Below are positions 49,471 through 59,562 of a DNA stretch of 64,000 nucleotides, one piece after another. The notes under the pieces were generated by a model. That model did not search any database and was not told where the DNA came from. It was given only the letters and a program-made list of their open reading frames with translations. The DNA comes from Georgenia_B sunbinii. Its GTDB lineage: Bacteria; Actinomycetota; Actinomycetes; Actinomycetales; Actinomycetaceae. The stretch is taken from NCBI RefSeq assembly GCF_036421855.1, contig NZ_JAZGOK010000009.1. One strand, 5' to 3'. The translations under genes were made by a program, and so were the position numbers. Positions within the stretch are counted from its first letter, which is position 1. Each line of letters begins with the position of its first letter.

Positions 49471-52400
49471 ATGAGATCACGTACGTCACCACGGTGGCGA
49501 GGCAGCCGGGCGACCGCGCTGCTGGCAGGGGCATCACTCGCCGCGGGCGGGCTGCTCGCGGCCCCGGCGAGCGCGACGCCGGCGCCGGCTGAGCCCGGGC
49601 CGGCCGCGGACGAGCAGGCGGGCACCGACCTGCCGCCGGACACCGCGCCGCCGCAGGACGTGCCGGTCGACCCGCTCACGATCGGCGCCACCGCCGGTGA
49701 GCACGACCACGACGAGGACCACGACCACGACGAGGACGCCGCCGCGCCGCTGGCCGCCGCGGACGTCGTCGCGGACGAGGACCGGCCGGCGTACCTCGGC
49801 AAGAACCACTACCGCGCCGAGGTCCACTCCCACACCTCGATCAGCGACGGCCAGCAGCTGCCGAGCGACGCGTTCGAGCACGTCGCGGAGAACGCCAATG
49901 TCGACTTCTTCGCCGTCACCGATCACGACGTCGTGTTCGACCTGCGCAACGCCGACCATTTCACCACTGACCGCCATGAGTCCCACTCCGAGGAGTGGAG
50001 CTACAGCCACCGTGAGTCCGAGGAGTTCAACGCCGCGAGCGACCACCTGCTCACCCTCATCGGCGAGGAGGTCACCTGGTACAACCAGAGCGGCCACATG
50101 AACATCTTCAACACCGACTGGTTCCTCACCGCGCAGAGCGGCGGCGGTGGTGCCTGGGGCACCGGGCACATCATGTACGACGTCCCCACGGTGCTCGCCC
50201 GGCTCACCCTCGACCCGGACGCCATCGGCCAGTTCAACCACGCCGCGTCCGGCCACGGCCATTTCGGCTTCGGCCACCTCACACCCGAGGCCGACGCGCA
50301 GGTGCCGCTGTTCGAGTACAAGGCGGCGAGCTACCACGACACCTTCGTCAAGGCGCTCGACGCCGGCTGGCACCTGGCCCCGGTGTGGTCCGGTGACGAG
50401 CACAGCCCCACGTGGGTGACCGGCAACCCGTCGCACACCGGGGTGTGGGCCGCTGAGCACAGCCTCGAGGGCCTCTACCAGGCGATGCGTGACCGCAGCA
50501 TGTACACGACCTTCGACGTCGACGCCACGCTGCAGCTCGGTGCCAACGAGCAGCAGATGGGCTCCATCCTGCCGGCCGGCACCACCGAGCTCACCCTCGA
50601 CGTCGTGCTCTCCGACGACAGTGAGGACGACTCCTTCGCCTCCGCCGTGGTCTACACCAACGGCGGTGAGGTCGCCCACGAGTTCGACGGTCTCAGCGGC
50701 CGTGAGGTCGAGCTGAGCACCACTCTCGACGTCGCCGACGGCGACTACTACTGGCTCAAGGCGACCCAGGCTGACGGCGACGAGGTCATCTCGGCTCCGG
50801 TCTGGATCGGCGAATGTGTCACGGGCGCCGACTACGCCCCCGACCTCACCGTGGCCGCCGCGCCGGAGACCGTCGGCTACGGCCAGCAGATCTTGCTGCC
50901 GGCGGCCACCGCCACCGACGACGGCGGCGCCGAGCCGACCATCGACGTCACCGTCTACGACAGCAGCGGCGAGGTGCCCGTCGTCGACGGTGGGTTCGCC
51001 GTTGCCAGCTACGGCGACCACTTCATCGTCACCAAGGCCACCGACGCCGCCGGGAACGTCGCCGCGGACCTGCAGCGCATCGTCATCGGCCAGGACGTGC
51101 TCGACCCCGCTGGTGTCTTCCAGTACTTCGGCACCGTCGCCAACGTCGGCGCCGAGGGCGGCGATGCCGGACTGTCGGTGCTCACCGACCTCGAGATCGA
51201 GGACGCCTGGGCGCAGGTGCTGCCGGCCGGCAGCGACGACTGGTCCGCGGCGGTCACCCTGGAGGCCGAGACCAGCCAGGTCTTCGAGGTCGACACCGTC
51301 GCCACCGAGGACGCCGCGACCTACCAGGACTCCATCACCGGCCAGCCGCTGCGCTCCCACGAGTTCAACGTCTCCGGGCTGGACGACGGCGAGCGGTACC
51401 AGTACCGCTTCGGCGTCAGCGCCGACGGCGGCTGGACCGACGCGCAGGGCGAGTTCCTCGCCGGCGGCACCGGCAACGCCCCGATCTACGTCCTCGGTGA
51501 CCTGCAGGTGAGCAGCCAGCTCGAGTCGGACCACGCGTTGTTCACCGCGATGCTCGACGAGGTGCGTGAGCAGCAGCCCGGTGGCAACCTCCTCCTCCAG
51601 GTCGGTGACCTCGTCGACAACGGCGGGCGCGGCCAGTACTGGGAGCAGGCCTTCGACTGGGTGCTCGACGACCTCGACCTCCAGCTCGCCACCATGGTCG
51701 GCAACCACGAGACATACGGTGACAAGGAGTTCAACGTCCTGTCGCCGGAGCGCAACGCGATCTTCCGGGCGATGTTCAACCACCCGAAGAACGGCAGCGA
51801 GGTCGGGGAGTCCAACTACTCCTTCGACCGCGGCGACATCCACTTCTCGGTGCTCAACTCCAACTACGACCTGCAGACCCAGCTCGACTGGCTGGTCGAG
51901 GACATGCGCGCCACCGACAAGCCGTGGAAGGTCGTCACCGGGCACTTCTCCTACTACGGCGGCAGCCACGCCGACGACGCCGGGATGAACAACGAGCGGG
52001 CGATGGTCAGCCAGACCCTCGACCAGCTCGGCGTCGACCTCTACATCGGTGGCCACGACCACGTCTACAAGCGGTCGACCATCCACGGCGACGCGCTCGC
52101 CGCCACCCCCGAGGAGGAGGCCGCCGGCACCACGCAGGTGACGATGGGCTCCGCCGGGCCGAAGTTCTACGAGAACCAGGAGTTCTGGTGGGACGACGTC
52201 GTCTTTGACGACAACACCCAGGTCGGTGCGGTGCTCGAGGTGACCGACGCGGGCCTGGAGATGACGACGTACACGGTCGACGGCGAGGTCGTCGACGAGT
52301 TCACCGTCACCCAGCCCGAGGGCACCTGGCGGCTGAGCTCGGCCACGATGACGGACCGCGAGCTGCCCGGCGTCGGCTTCCTCAGCTACCCCGGCGCCCG

Positions 52401-55338
52401 TGACGACCTCACCGTCGCGGTGGCCGCCTACGACTACGACGTCGAGGAGCTCGTCGACCTGCGGGTCGCCGACGTCGAGCTCGACCACCGCGGAGGTGAG
52501 CAGTTCGTCGCCTTCGACGAGCCGCTGCCCATCGACGCCAGCCAGACCGTCCGTTTGTTCGTCTGGGACGGCCTGGGCACCGGCGTACCGCTGCAGGCGC
52601 CGGTCGAGCTGCGGCAGGGCATGCTCGGCGGCGGGACCGAGGAGGACCCCTACGAGATCCGCACGTGGCAGGACATCGAGAACATCCAGTGGGAGCCCGA
52701 GGGCTACTACGCGCTGGTGAACGACCTCGAGCTCGACGGCGAGGTTCGGCCGCAGATCGGCGCCGGCGCTACCCCGTTCGCCGGGGTGTTCGACGGTCAG
52801 GGCTTCGCGATCTCCGGCTACGCGGCGCCCGACACCGGCGGCGCCGGCCTGTTCGCCACGAACGCGGGCACCATCCGCGACCTTGCGGTGATCGACGCGG
52901 ACATCGAGTCCGCACAGGGCACGATCGGCATCCTCGCCGACTACAACACCGGCACCATCGAGGGCTCGTGGACCTCGGGCACCATCACCGGCAACGGCCG
53001 GATCGGTGGGCTCGTCGGTGACTCCACGGGTGTCGTGCGCGATTCCTACTCCACCGCGGACGTGCGCTCGCGCACGACCGAGGCGGGCGGCGTCGTCGCG
53101 GTCGCGCTCGGCGGCTCCACCACCGAGCGCGTCTACTCCAGCGGGAACGTCACCTCCGACACCCGGAACGTCGGCGGCGTGGTCGGCTATGGCTACGCCG
53201 GGACCGTGGTCGAGCACGTGATCTCGCTCAACGAGTCGGTGACCGCGCCGTCGTACGCGCACGCCGTCGTCGGGCGGGTGCTCGCGGGGCAGACGGCGGA
53301 CCTCGCCGGCAACCTCGCCACCGACGCCTCGTTCGTCAGCGTGAAGTCGCTGTCCGACGCCCCGGCCGAGGACAACCTCCACGGTCGGGTGGTGCCGGCG
53401 GCGGAGACCGAGAGTCAGGGCCTCTACGCGGACACCCTGGGCTGGGACTTCGACGGCACCTGGGCCTTCGACGCCGTGGCGCAGCGCCCGGTGCTCCAGG
53501 GCAACACCGAGGAGTACGTCGTGCCGCGCCCGCCGGGCGAGCCCAACGCCGACGGCTACTACGAGATCGGCACGGCCGCCGAGCTGGCGCAGCTCACCCG
53601 GTTCCCCGGTGAGAACTTCGTGCTCACCGCGGACCTCGACCTCACCGAGGTGACCGACTGGCAGCCCCTGGGCGGTCTGCGGCCCTTCACCGGTGAGCTC
53701 GACGGTGCCGGCCACGTCGTCACCGGCTTCACGTCGGCGAACGGCGGCTTCATCAACATCAACAACGGCACTGTCCGTGACCTCGGGATCGTCGACGCCA
53801 CCGTCGACCTCGACGGCGGCCGCGTGGGCATCCTCGCCAACGTCAGCAACGGGACGGTGGAGAACGTGTTCACCACCGGCACCGTCAGCGGCGGCTCGCG
53901 GGTCGGCGGGGTCCTCGGTGACTCCGGCGGCGTGGTCCGCGACGTCTACTCCACCGCCGACGTCCACACCCGCGCCACCGAGGCGGGCGGCGTCATCGGC
54001 GTGGCGCTTGCCGGCTCGGTGACCGAGAACGTCTACGCCACCGGTACGGTCTCGGCCGGCACCCGCAACATCGGCGGCGTCGTCGGCTACGGCTACACCG
54101 GCACCGAGATCCGCGACGTGATTGCACTCAACCCGAGCGTGACGGCGTCGAGCTACGCGCACCGGGTGCTCGGCCGGGTGCTCGGCGGCAACACCGCGAC
54201 GCTGGCCAACCTGTGGGCGAGCGAGGCGCTGGTCGCCGAGACCGTCTTGACCACCGAGCCGGTCGGTCCCACCGGATGGATGGGGGCGACGGCGTCGCTG
54301 CGCCAGACCCGCGACGCCGGGTTCTTTGCCGACACCCTCGGCTGGGACCTGGACTCGGTGTGGACCTGGCACGAGGACGCCGGGCGTCCGGTGCTGCGAG
54401 TGGTGACCGAGGAGTACACCGGCGAGCCGGTGGAACCGCTGCCGCCGCTCGACCAGCCGGCCCTCGAGCAGGACACCGACGGGTTCTTCCTCATCGAGGA
54501 GCCCGCCGACCTCGCCGAGATCGCCGCCTACCCGGCGGCCGACTTCCGGCTCGGCGGCCCGCTCGACCTCACCGGGACCGAGCAGCCGCAGATCGCCGAT
54601 CTCACCGGGACCCTCGACGGCGCCGGGCACAGCATCACCGGCTACGACTCCGCCACCGGCGGGCTGGTCACGGTCAACAACGGCACCGTCACCCGGCTCG
54701 GCCTCGTCGACGCCGCGGTGACCACGAGCAACGAGAACGTCGGGCTGCTCGTCGACACCAACAACGGCGAGGTGAGTCAGGTGTGGACCTCCGGGTCGAT
54801 CACCGGGCACGCCACCGTCGGCGGCGTCGTCGGCTACTCCAACGGCCAGGTCCGCGACGCCTACTCGACGGCAGACGTCACCGCCGACGGCGGGCGGCAG
54901 TCCGGCGGGGTCGTCGGCATCACCGGCCGCGGCAGCCTCACCGAGCGGGTCTACGCGACCGGCGCGGTCGAGACGGTCGACAACCAGAACGCCGGCGGGA
55001 TCTCCGGCTACGCGTACACCGGCACCACGGTGCGCGACAGCTTCGCGCTCAACGAGTCGGTGACCGGGTTCAGCCAGGTCAGCCGGGTCGTGGCCCGGGT
55101 GCTGAACGGGGACACCGCGACGATGACGAACAACTACGCCTCCGAGGCGCTGGTGGTCGGCGTCGAGACGGTCACCGCCGAGGGGCCCGACACCCAGCGC
55201 GGCGAGACCAAGACCCTCGCCGAGGTCGCCGACGTCGCCACCTGGCGCGACGGCCTGGGGTGGGACTTCGACCAGGTGTGGCAGTGGGACACGGAGGCCG
55301 GACGTCCGGTGCTCCAGGACGCTCCGGAGGAGAACTGA
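49471..55338 (+). CDS. giant secreted PHP + metallophosphatase + GLUG protein
   Basis: 1955 residues. Signal peptide about 1-36. An His/Asp-rich stretch (HDHDEDHDHDED, about 73-84) precedes a PHP-type metal-dependent phosphoesterase domain (about 110-345, YRAEVHSHTSISDG and FAVTDHDVVF). Ig-like modules (about 350-560) lead to a calcineurin-like metallophosphatase (about 670-900; GDLQ, GDLVDNGG, GNHETYG, TGHFSYYG and GGHDHVYK are complete). The rest (about 1055-1955) is three large modules of about 300 residues with GLUG-type repeats (GRIGGLVGDSTGVVRDSYST, VGGVVGYGY). It probably dephosphorylates extracellular compounds while attached to the wall through its partner. The next gene starts three bases downstream. 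Confidence 0.88.
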   Translation: MRSRTSPRWRGSRATALLAGASLAAGGLLAAPASATPAPAEPGPAADEQAGTDLPPDTAPPQDVPVDPLTIGATAGEHDHDEDHDHDEDAAAPLAAADVVADEDRPAYLGKNHYRAEVHSHTSISDGQQLPSDAFEHVAENANVDFFAVTDHDVVFDLRNADHFTTDRHESHSEEWSYSHRESEEFNAASDHLLTLIGEEVTWYNQSGHMNIFNTDWFLTAQSGGGGAWGTGHIMYDVPTVLARLTLDPDAIGQFNHAASGHGHFGFGHLTPEADAQVPLFEYKAASYHDTFVKALDAGWHLAPVWSGDEHSPTWVTGNPSHTGVWAAEHSLEGLYQAMRDRSMYTTFDVDATLQLGANEQQMGSILPAGTTELTLDVVLSDDSEDDSFASAVVYTNGGEVAHEFDGLSGREVELSTTLDVADGDYYWLKATQADGDEVISAPVWIGECVTGADYAPDLTVAAAPETVGYGQQILLPAATATDDGGAEPTIDVTVYDSSGEVPVVDGGFAVASYGDHFIVTKATDAAGNVAADLQRIVIGQDVLDPAGVFQYFGTVANVGAEGGDAGLSVLTDLEIEDAWAQVLPAGSDDWSAAVTLEAETSQVFEVDTVATEDAATYQDSITGQPLRSHEFNVSGLDDGERYQYRFGVSADGGWTDAQGEFLAGGTGNAPIYVLGDLQVSSQLESDHALFTAMLDEVREQQPGGNLLLQVGDLVDNGGRGQYWEQAFDWVLDDLDLQLATMVGNHETYGDKEFNVLSPERNAIFRAMFNHPKNGSEVGESNYSFDRGDIHFSVLNSNYDLQTQLDWLVEDMRATDKPWKVVTGHFSYYGGSHADDAGMNNERAMVSQTLDQLGVDLYIGGHDHVYKRSTIHGDALAATPEEEAAGTTQVTMGSAGPKFYENQEFWWDDVVFDDNTQVGAVLEVTDAGLEMTTYTVDGEVVDEFTVTQPEGTWRLSSATMTDRELPGVGFLSYPGARDDLTVAVAAYDYDVEELVDLRVADVELDHRGGEQFVAFDEPLPIDASQTVRLFVWDGLGTGVPLQAPVELRQGMLGGGTEEDPYEIRTWQDIENIQWEPEGYYALVNDLELDGEVRPQIGAGATPFAGVFDGQGFAISGYAAPDTGGAGLFATNAGTIRDLAVIDADIESAQGTIGILADYNTGTIEGSWTSGTITGNGRIGGLVGDSTGVVRDSYSTADVRSRTTEAGGVVAVALGGSTTERVYSSGNVTSDTRNVGGVVGYGYAGTVVEHVISLNESVTAPSYAHAVVGRVLAGQTADLAGNLATDASFVSVKSLSDAPAEDNLHGRVVPAAETESQGLYADTLGWDFDGTWAFDAVAQRPVLQGNTEEYVVPRPPGEPNADGYYEIGTAAELAQLTRFPGENFVLTADLDLTEVTDWQPLGGLRPFTGELDGAGHVVTGFTSANGGFININNGTVRDLGIVDATVDLDGGRVGILANVSNGTVENVFTTGTVSGGSRVGGVLGDSGGVVRDVYSTADVHTRATEAGGVIGVALAGSVTENVYATGTVSAGTRNIGGVVGYGYTGTEIRDVIALNPSVTASSYAHRVLGRVLGGNTATLANLWASEALVAETVLTTEPVGPTGWMGATASLRQTRDAGFFADTLGWDLDSVWTWHEDAGRPVLRVVTEEYTGEPVEPLPPLDQPALEQDTDGFFLIEEPADLAEIAAYPAADFRLGGPLDLTGTEQPQIADLTGTLDGAGHSITGYDSATGGLVTVNNGTVTRLGLVDAAVTTSNENVGLLVDTNNGEVSQVWTSGSITGHATVGGVVGYSNGQVRDAYSTADVTADGGRQSGGVVGITGRGSLTERVYATGAVETVDNQNAGGISGYAYTGTTVRDSFALNESVTGFSQVSRVVARVLNGDTATMTNNYASEALVVGVETVTAEGPDTQRGETKTLAEVADVATWRDGLGWDFDQVWQWDTEAGRPVLQDAPEEN

Positions 55339-55340
55339 CG

Positions 55341-56117
55341 ATGAGGACCACCATGAGAAGCATGCTGATCGGCGCGGGTGCACTCGCGCTGGGCGGGGCC
55401 GTGCTGGCCCCCGCCGCGGCCGACCCCGCCATCACCCACGAGGCGAGCCCGGCCGACGGCGGGTACGCGGACGTCGTCGTCACCACCGGCGCCGAGCTGG
55501 CGGGGGAGTGGCTGAGCGTCCTCGTCATCGACGAGGACGCTGACGCCGACGCCCCGGCCACCGCGGACATCGTCTTCGTCGAGCAGCGGCAGCTGGACGA
55601 CGACGGCGGGCTCGCCTTCCGGGTGCAGCTCCCGTCCGGCGAGCTGGGCGGGTACGACATCGCGCTCAACACCACCGGCGGCACCGAGCGGTACCTCGCG
55701 CCGCTCGACGGTGTCGAGGACCCGGGGCCGGAGCCGGAGCCGACGGACGAGCCGACCGATGGGCCGACGGAGGAGCCGACTGACGGGCCGACGGCCGGGC
55801 CGGGTGACGGGCCTGACGGCGAGCCGACGGACGAGCCGACGGGTGGTCCGACCGATGGTCCGACCGACGGGCCGACCGCGCCAGGCGATGGCGACGATGA
55901 CGGTGCGGGTGGTGCGGGCGCCGACGGATCGGGTGACGGCTCGGACGGTGGCGGCTCCGGCGCTGACGGGTCTGGCGCCGGAGGGGCCGACTCTGCTGGC
56001 GACGACTCCGGCGGTCAGCTCAGCCAGACCGGTGCGCCGGTGGCGCTCGCCGTCGTCGTGGCGCTCGCTGCCATTGCCGGTGGCGTCCTGCTCAAGGTGC
56101 GTCGCTCCCGCGCCTGA
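55341..56117 (+). CDS. sortase-anchored surface protein with Pro-Thr-Gly repeats
   Basis: 258 residues. Signal peptide (about 1-27), a small beta-domain (about 30-125), then a low-complexity region of Pro-Thr-Asp-Gly-type repeats and a Gly/Asp/Ser spacer (about 130-222). It ends with the sorting motif LSQTG, a hydrophobic helix and a basic RRSRA tail. LSQTG is a variant of LPxTG. It begins three bases after the giant phosphoesterase gene and may anchor or escort it at the cell surface. Confidence 0.85.
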   Translation: MRTTMRSMLIGAGALALGGAVLAPAAADPAITHEASPADGGYADVVVTTGAELAGEWLSVLVIDEDADADAPATADIVFVEQRQLDDDGGLAFRVQLPSGELGGYDIALNTTGGTERYLAPLDGVEDPGPEPEPTDEPTDGPTEEPTDGPTAGPGDGPDGEPTDEPTGGPTDGPTDGPTAPGDGDDDGAGGAGADGSGDGSDGGGSGADGSGAGGADSAGDDSGGQLSQTGAPVALAVVVALAAIAGGVLLKVRRSRA

Positions 56118-56148
56118 GAGGCGTGAGTCGCGCCGGTGAGGCGTAGCC

Positions 56149-56181
56149 GTGAGGCCCGGACCACCGAGGTCCGGGCCTCAC
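56149..56181. terminator. perfect 14-bp hairpin
   Basis: Arms 56149-56162 and 56168-56181 are perfectly complementary with loop ACCGA. It ends the two-gene surface-protein operon and may also serve the convergent glgC-like gene. Confidence 0.85.
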
Positions 56182-56266
56182 CTGCGCTTCGACGCGATCT
56201 CGGCTGACAGCATCCGGTAGGTCTCGTCCGCGTCGGTCGGCGCCGTGTAGAACGCAGCCGTGAGGC

Positions 56267-57508
56267 TCAGGTCGTGCTGCCCGGCTCCATGCGAGCGCCC
56301 GGGTCGAGGGTGGTGCCGCGCCTCACCACCGCGTCGGCGCCGACGAGGGTGACGACGAACTCCCGCAGCCGGCGGGCGCGGGGAGCGGCACCGACGGTGC
56401 TGTCCCGGCCGACGCGGACCCGGCGGTCGAGGACAGCGGTGTGCACCGTGGCGCCCGACTCGACGACGACGCCCTCGAACAGCACGCTGTCGACGACCCG
56501 TGCGCCGGCTTGCACCACGACGCCCGGGCCGAGCACGCTGCGCTCCACCTCACCGTGCACCACCGCACCAGGGGCGAGCAGGCTGTCCCGGACCGTGGCG
56601 CCGTCCCGGACGTCGGCCGGCAGGCCGGTCGCCGGCGCGCTGAGCACCGGGCGGTGAGGCTGGGAGAACACGTCGATGCGGCCGCGGAGCAGGTCGCGGT
56701 GAGCCTGCAGGTACGCCTCCGGGCGGCCGACGTCCTTCCAGTAGCCGCTGATCGGCTGGGCCAGCAGCGAGCCTCGGGCGGCCAGCGCGGGCAGCAGGTG
56801 GAGGGCGATGTCGCCCAGCCCCGTGTCGTCGGCGCCGGTGTCGTGCTTCCGGCGGCGGAGGCGTTCCAGCTCGCCGAGCAGCACCCTGCGGTCGAGCACG
56901 TAGATCTCGGCGGCCACCGTCCCGCCGTTCGGGTGCTCCGGCTTCTCCGCCGTCGAGGTGACGCGGCCGTCTGCACCGGTCTGCACCACGACGTGGTGGA
57001 CGGCCTCGGTCACCCCGACCTCGGCCGTCACCATGGTGGCCTCGGCGCCGGCCTCCCGGTGGGCGGCGAGCACCGCGGCGATGTCGACGTTGTGCACGTG
57101 GTCGGCGCTGCACACCACGAGCAGCTCGGCCCCGTGCTGCTCGATGTCGTCACGCATCTGATCGAGGTCGTCGGCGCTGCCCGCCGCGAACCCGCTCTGC
57201 ACCGCCGACCCGGCCCCCTCCTCCGGCGGCATCATCCGCAGCCCGCCGCGGCTCCGGTCGAGGTCCCACGGGCGGCCGTGGGCCAGGTGCCGGTCCAGCG
57301 TCCGCGACTGGTACTGCACCGAGATCCAGACGTCGGTGATGCCGGCGTGCGCCAAGCTGGAGAGCGGGAAGTCGATGAGGCGGAACCCGCCGCCGAACGG
57401 CAGCGCCGGCTTTGCCCGTTCCCGCGTCAGCACATCCATCCGGCTGCCGTGCCCGCCGGCCTGGATCACGCCGAGGACCGTCCCCCCGGCACCCGCACCC
57501 TCGGTCAT
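56267..57508 (-). CDS. GlgC-like glucose-1-phosphate adenylyltransferase
   Basis: 413 residues. The nucleotidyltransferase domain has IQAGGHGSRMDVLTRERAKPALPFGGGFRLIDFPLSS (pyrophosphorylase motif and catalytic Arg/Lys), CSADHV and KDVGRPEAYLQAHRDLL. It is followed by a left-handed beta-helix with hexapeptide repeats (about 300-400). It should make ADP-glucose or another sugar nucleotide. The first residues GAGAGGTV are unlike canonical GlgC, and VLGVIQAGGHGSRM is a diverged loop, so the nucleotide or sugar specificity may differ. Another GlgC in the genome is likely. Confidence 0.85.
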   Translation of the reverse strand: MTEGAGAGGTVLGVIQAGGHGSRMDVLTRERAKPALPFGGGFRLIDFPLSSLAHAGITDVWISVQYQSRTLDRHLAHGRPWDLDRSRGGLRMMPPEEGAGSAVQSGFAAGSADDLDQMRDDIEQHGAELLVVCSADHVHNVDIAAVLAAHREAGAEATMVTAEVGVTEAVHHVVVQTGADGRVTSTAEKPEHPNGGTVAAEIYVLDRRVLLGELERLRRRKHDTGADDTGLGDIALHLLPALAARGSLLAQPISGYWKDVGRPEAYLQAHRDLLRGRIDVFSQPHRPVLSAPATGLPADVRDGATVRDSLLAPGAVVHGEVERSVLGPGVVVQAGARVVDSVLFEGVVVESGATVHTAVLDRRVRVGRDSTVGAAPRARRLREFVVTLVGADAVVRRGTTLDPGARMEPGSTT

Positions 57509-57723
57509 CCCCGCAGCGTAGGTCCGCGCCGTCCGCTGCGCGCGCGGTGCCCCGGTCGCCGGGCACCGGGCGCCCGGGCGCTGGGGCGCGGGCGCGGCGA
57601 GGGATGAGCGGGCTAGGGCGATGCTTCGGGGGTTTGCATCAAATACCTGTGGTCGGGCCCCCGGATGATGATCGGAAACCCCGTTTCACCCTGGGGGTGG
57701 GGAAGCGGGCAGGTGCAGCTGGG
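57509..57723. other. intergenic stretch without a supported gene
   Basis: 215 bases between the glgC-like start and the end of the polymerase gene. It contains a short GATGC/GCATC inverted repeat (57618-57638) and a C/G-rich imperfect hairpin near 57680-57710; nothing coding. Confidence 0.4.
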
Positions 57724-59403
57724 TCAGCCGGCGGCGCCGTAGTGGTCGACGACGTGGACGTCGAGCGGGAAGTCCACCGGGAAGCTGCCGAACAGCAGGC
57801 GCCCGGCGCTCGCGGCCGCCTCGCGCACCACCCCGGCTACCTCGTCGGCGAGGTGCGCCGGGGCGTGGATGACGACCTCGTCGTGGAGGAACAGCACGAG
57901 GTGCGGGCCGGTGGCCACCGCGCCGGCCACGACCCCGGCCACGCCGTCGGCGACCGGTGCCGCGAGCGTCCGCAACCGGCCGCGCAGCTCGGCGATCCAG
58001 CACAGCGCCCACTCGGCGGCCGTGCCCTGCACGATGAAGTTGCGGGTGAACCGGCCCCAGTCCCGCGACTGCCGGCCGGCCCGCCGGCGGTCCTCCTCGG
58101 TGGCGTCCTGCTCGCTCGCCCGGCGCTGCACCACGTCCCAGGTGCCGGCCGGTGGCGGGGAGGTGCGCCCGAGCCACGTCCGCACGACGCCGCCGGCCTC
58201 CCCGACCCGAGCAGCGTCCTCGACGGCCGCCAACGCTCGCGGGAAGGCCCGCACCAGCCGCGGCACGAGCTCGCCCGCCTCGCCGGTGGTCGCGCCGTAC
58301 AGCGCCCCGAGCATCGCGACCTTCGCGTGGGCCCGGGTGTCCACCACGCCGGTGTCCACCAGCCCCTGGTAGAGGTCGGTGCCGCGACCGGCGTCGGCCA
58401 TCCGCGGGTCGCGGGACATCGCGGCGAGCACGCGCGGCTCGAGCTGAGCGGCGTCGGCGACGACGAGCCGCCAGCCCGGGTCGGCCACCATCGCGGCGCG
58501 CACCGCCTTCGGCAGCTGCAGCGCGCCGCCGCCGCGGGTGGCCCAGCGCCCGGTGACCACACCGCCGGGGACGAAGTCCGGGTGGACCCGCTCGCGGGCG
58601 CCGGGGCCGGGCAGCACCCAGGCGTCGGACCACGCCCAGCCGTTGGCGGTGTGGAGCCGGGAGAGCTTCTTGTAGGTGAGGAGGGGCGCGATGGCGGGGT
58701 GGTCGATCTCGCGCAGCTCCCACGTCCGGGTGGTGCGAGCCTCGACGCCGGCGGACCGCAGCGCCCGCAGCAGCTCGGTGGGGGAGTCGACGTTGAGCCG
58801 CGGGGCGTCGAGCGCGGCGCGGACCTGCGCCGCGAGCCCCACCAGCGCCACCGGCACGGCGCCCGGGTAGGGGCGTGGCCCGAGGAGGTCGGTGAGCAGG
58901 CGGTCGTGCTCATGACGGCTCCACGGCATGCCGTCGTGGCGCATCTCCGCGGCGGCGAGCGCACCGGCGGACTCGGCGGCGAGCAGCGCCGCCAGCCGGC
59001 CACGGTTCGGCGCGGTCGCCAGCGCGGCTCGCTGCCGGCGGTACTCGCCGAGCACCTGCGACGGCGCCATCGGGAAGGACTCGAAGAGGGTGGGCGGCGC
59101 GTCCGGGCTCGCGGCGTCGGGTACCTGCCAGCTGTCGGCGTCCGGCGGGGCGCCGACGGCGCGACCGAGGATGGTCCGGCACAGCGTGAGGTCGTGGGCG
59201 CGCGCCACCCGCACGCCCCGGGCGAGCAGGCCCGGGTAGGTCGCGGCGGTGTCCGCCCACACCCACCGGGGGCCGTCGGCCTCGAGCTCGAGCACCCGGG
59301 CCGCCAGCTCCTCACGCGGCACGACCTCCGCGGGCTGATCCGCGCCGGGCTGCCACGGCGACAGGTGGACGCCGTCCGCCGACTCCGCCACGACGATCTC
59401 CAC
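57724..59403 (-). CDS. family A DNA polymerase-like protein
   Basis: 559 residues, annotated in many actinobacteria as bifunctional 3'-5' exonuclease/DNA polymerase. The C-terminal half is a Pol I-type polymerase: VVTGRWATRGGGALQLPKA, a WRLVVADAAQLEPRVLA motif A (the first catalytic Asp), ALYGATTGEAGEL and the motif C LVLFLHDEVVIHAP (HDE). The N-terminal half is a diverged exonuclease-like domain (about 1-185) with few recognisable catalytic acids. The role in replication or repair is unknown. The GTG at 59403 is chosen because the family begins with EIVVAESADG; upstream codons run into the divergent subtilase promoter region. Confidence 0.88.
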   Translation of the reverse strand: MEIVVAESADGVHLSPWQPGADQPAEVVPREELAARVLELEADGPRWVWADTAATYPGLLARGVRVARAHDLTLCRTILGRAVGAPPDADSWQVPDAASPDAPPTLFESFPMAPSQVLGEYRRQRAALATAPNRGRLAALLAAESAGALAAAEMRHDGMPWSRHEHDRLLTDLLGPRPYPGAVPVALVGLAAQVRAALDAPRLNVDSPTELLRALRSAGVEARTTRTWELREIDHPAIAPLLTYKKLSRLHTANGWAWSDAWVLPGPGARERVHPDFVPGGVVTGRWATRGGGALQLPKAVRAAMVADPGWRLVVADAAQLEPRVLAAMSRDPRMADAGRGTDLYQGLVDTGVVDTRAHAKVAMLGALYGATTGEAGELVPRLVRAFPRALAAVEDAARVGEAGGVVRTWLGRTSPPPAGTWDVVQRRASEQDATEEDRRRAGRQSRDWGRFTRNFIVQGTAAEWALCWIAELRGRLRTLAAPVADGVAGVVAGAVATGPHLVLFLHDEVVIHAPAHLADEVAGVVREAAASAGRLLFGSFPVDFPLDVHVVDHYGAAG

Positions 59404-59562
59404 GCCCGGAGCGTACGACGCCTCGGCGCCGGCCGGTGACGCCCCGGTGCGCCCACCGTGCCGACGGCAGGGCTCGGACGTACGCTGATGGTTGACAGCG
59501 TCAGTGATGACGTCCACCGGCTGGACCGGGACGTCTCGCGGCGCTCCAGCCAAGGAGCCGCG

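Noticed and set aside
49534..55383. A nearly 2000-codon open frame antisense to the giant surface protein
   Set aside because: It is the mirror of a high-GC coding strand, Val/Gly/Arg-rich and without any domain; the plus-strand gene has clear signal, PHP and phosphatase motifs.
59404..59553. Longer N-terminus for the polymerase-like protein
   Set aside because: The upstream codons overlap the subtilase promoter region and are low-complexity; the family begins at the GTG at 59403.
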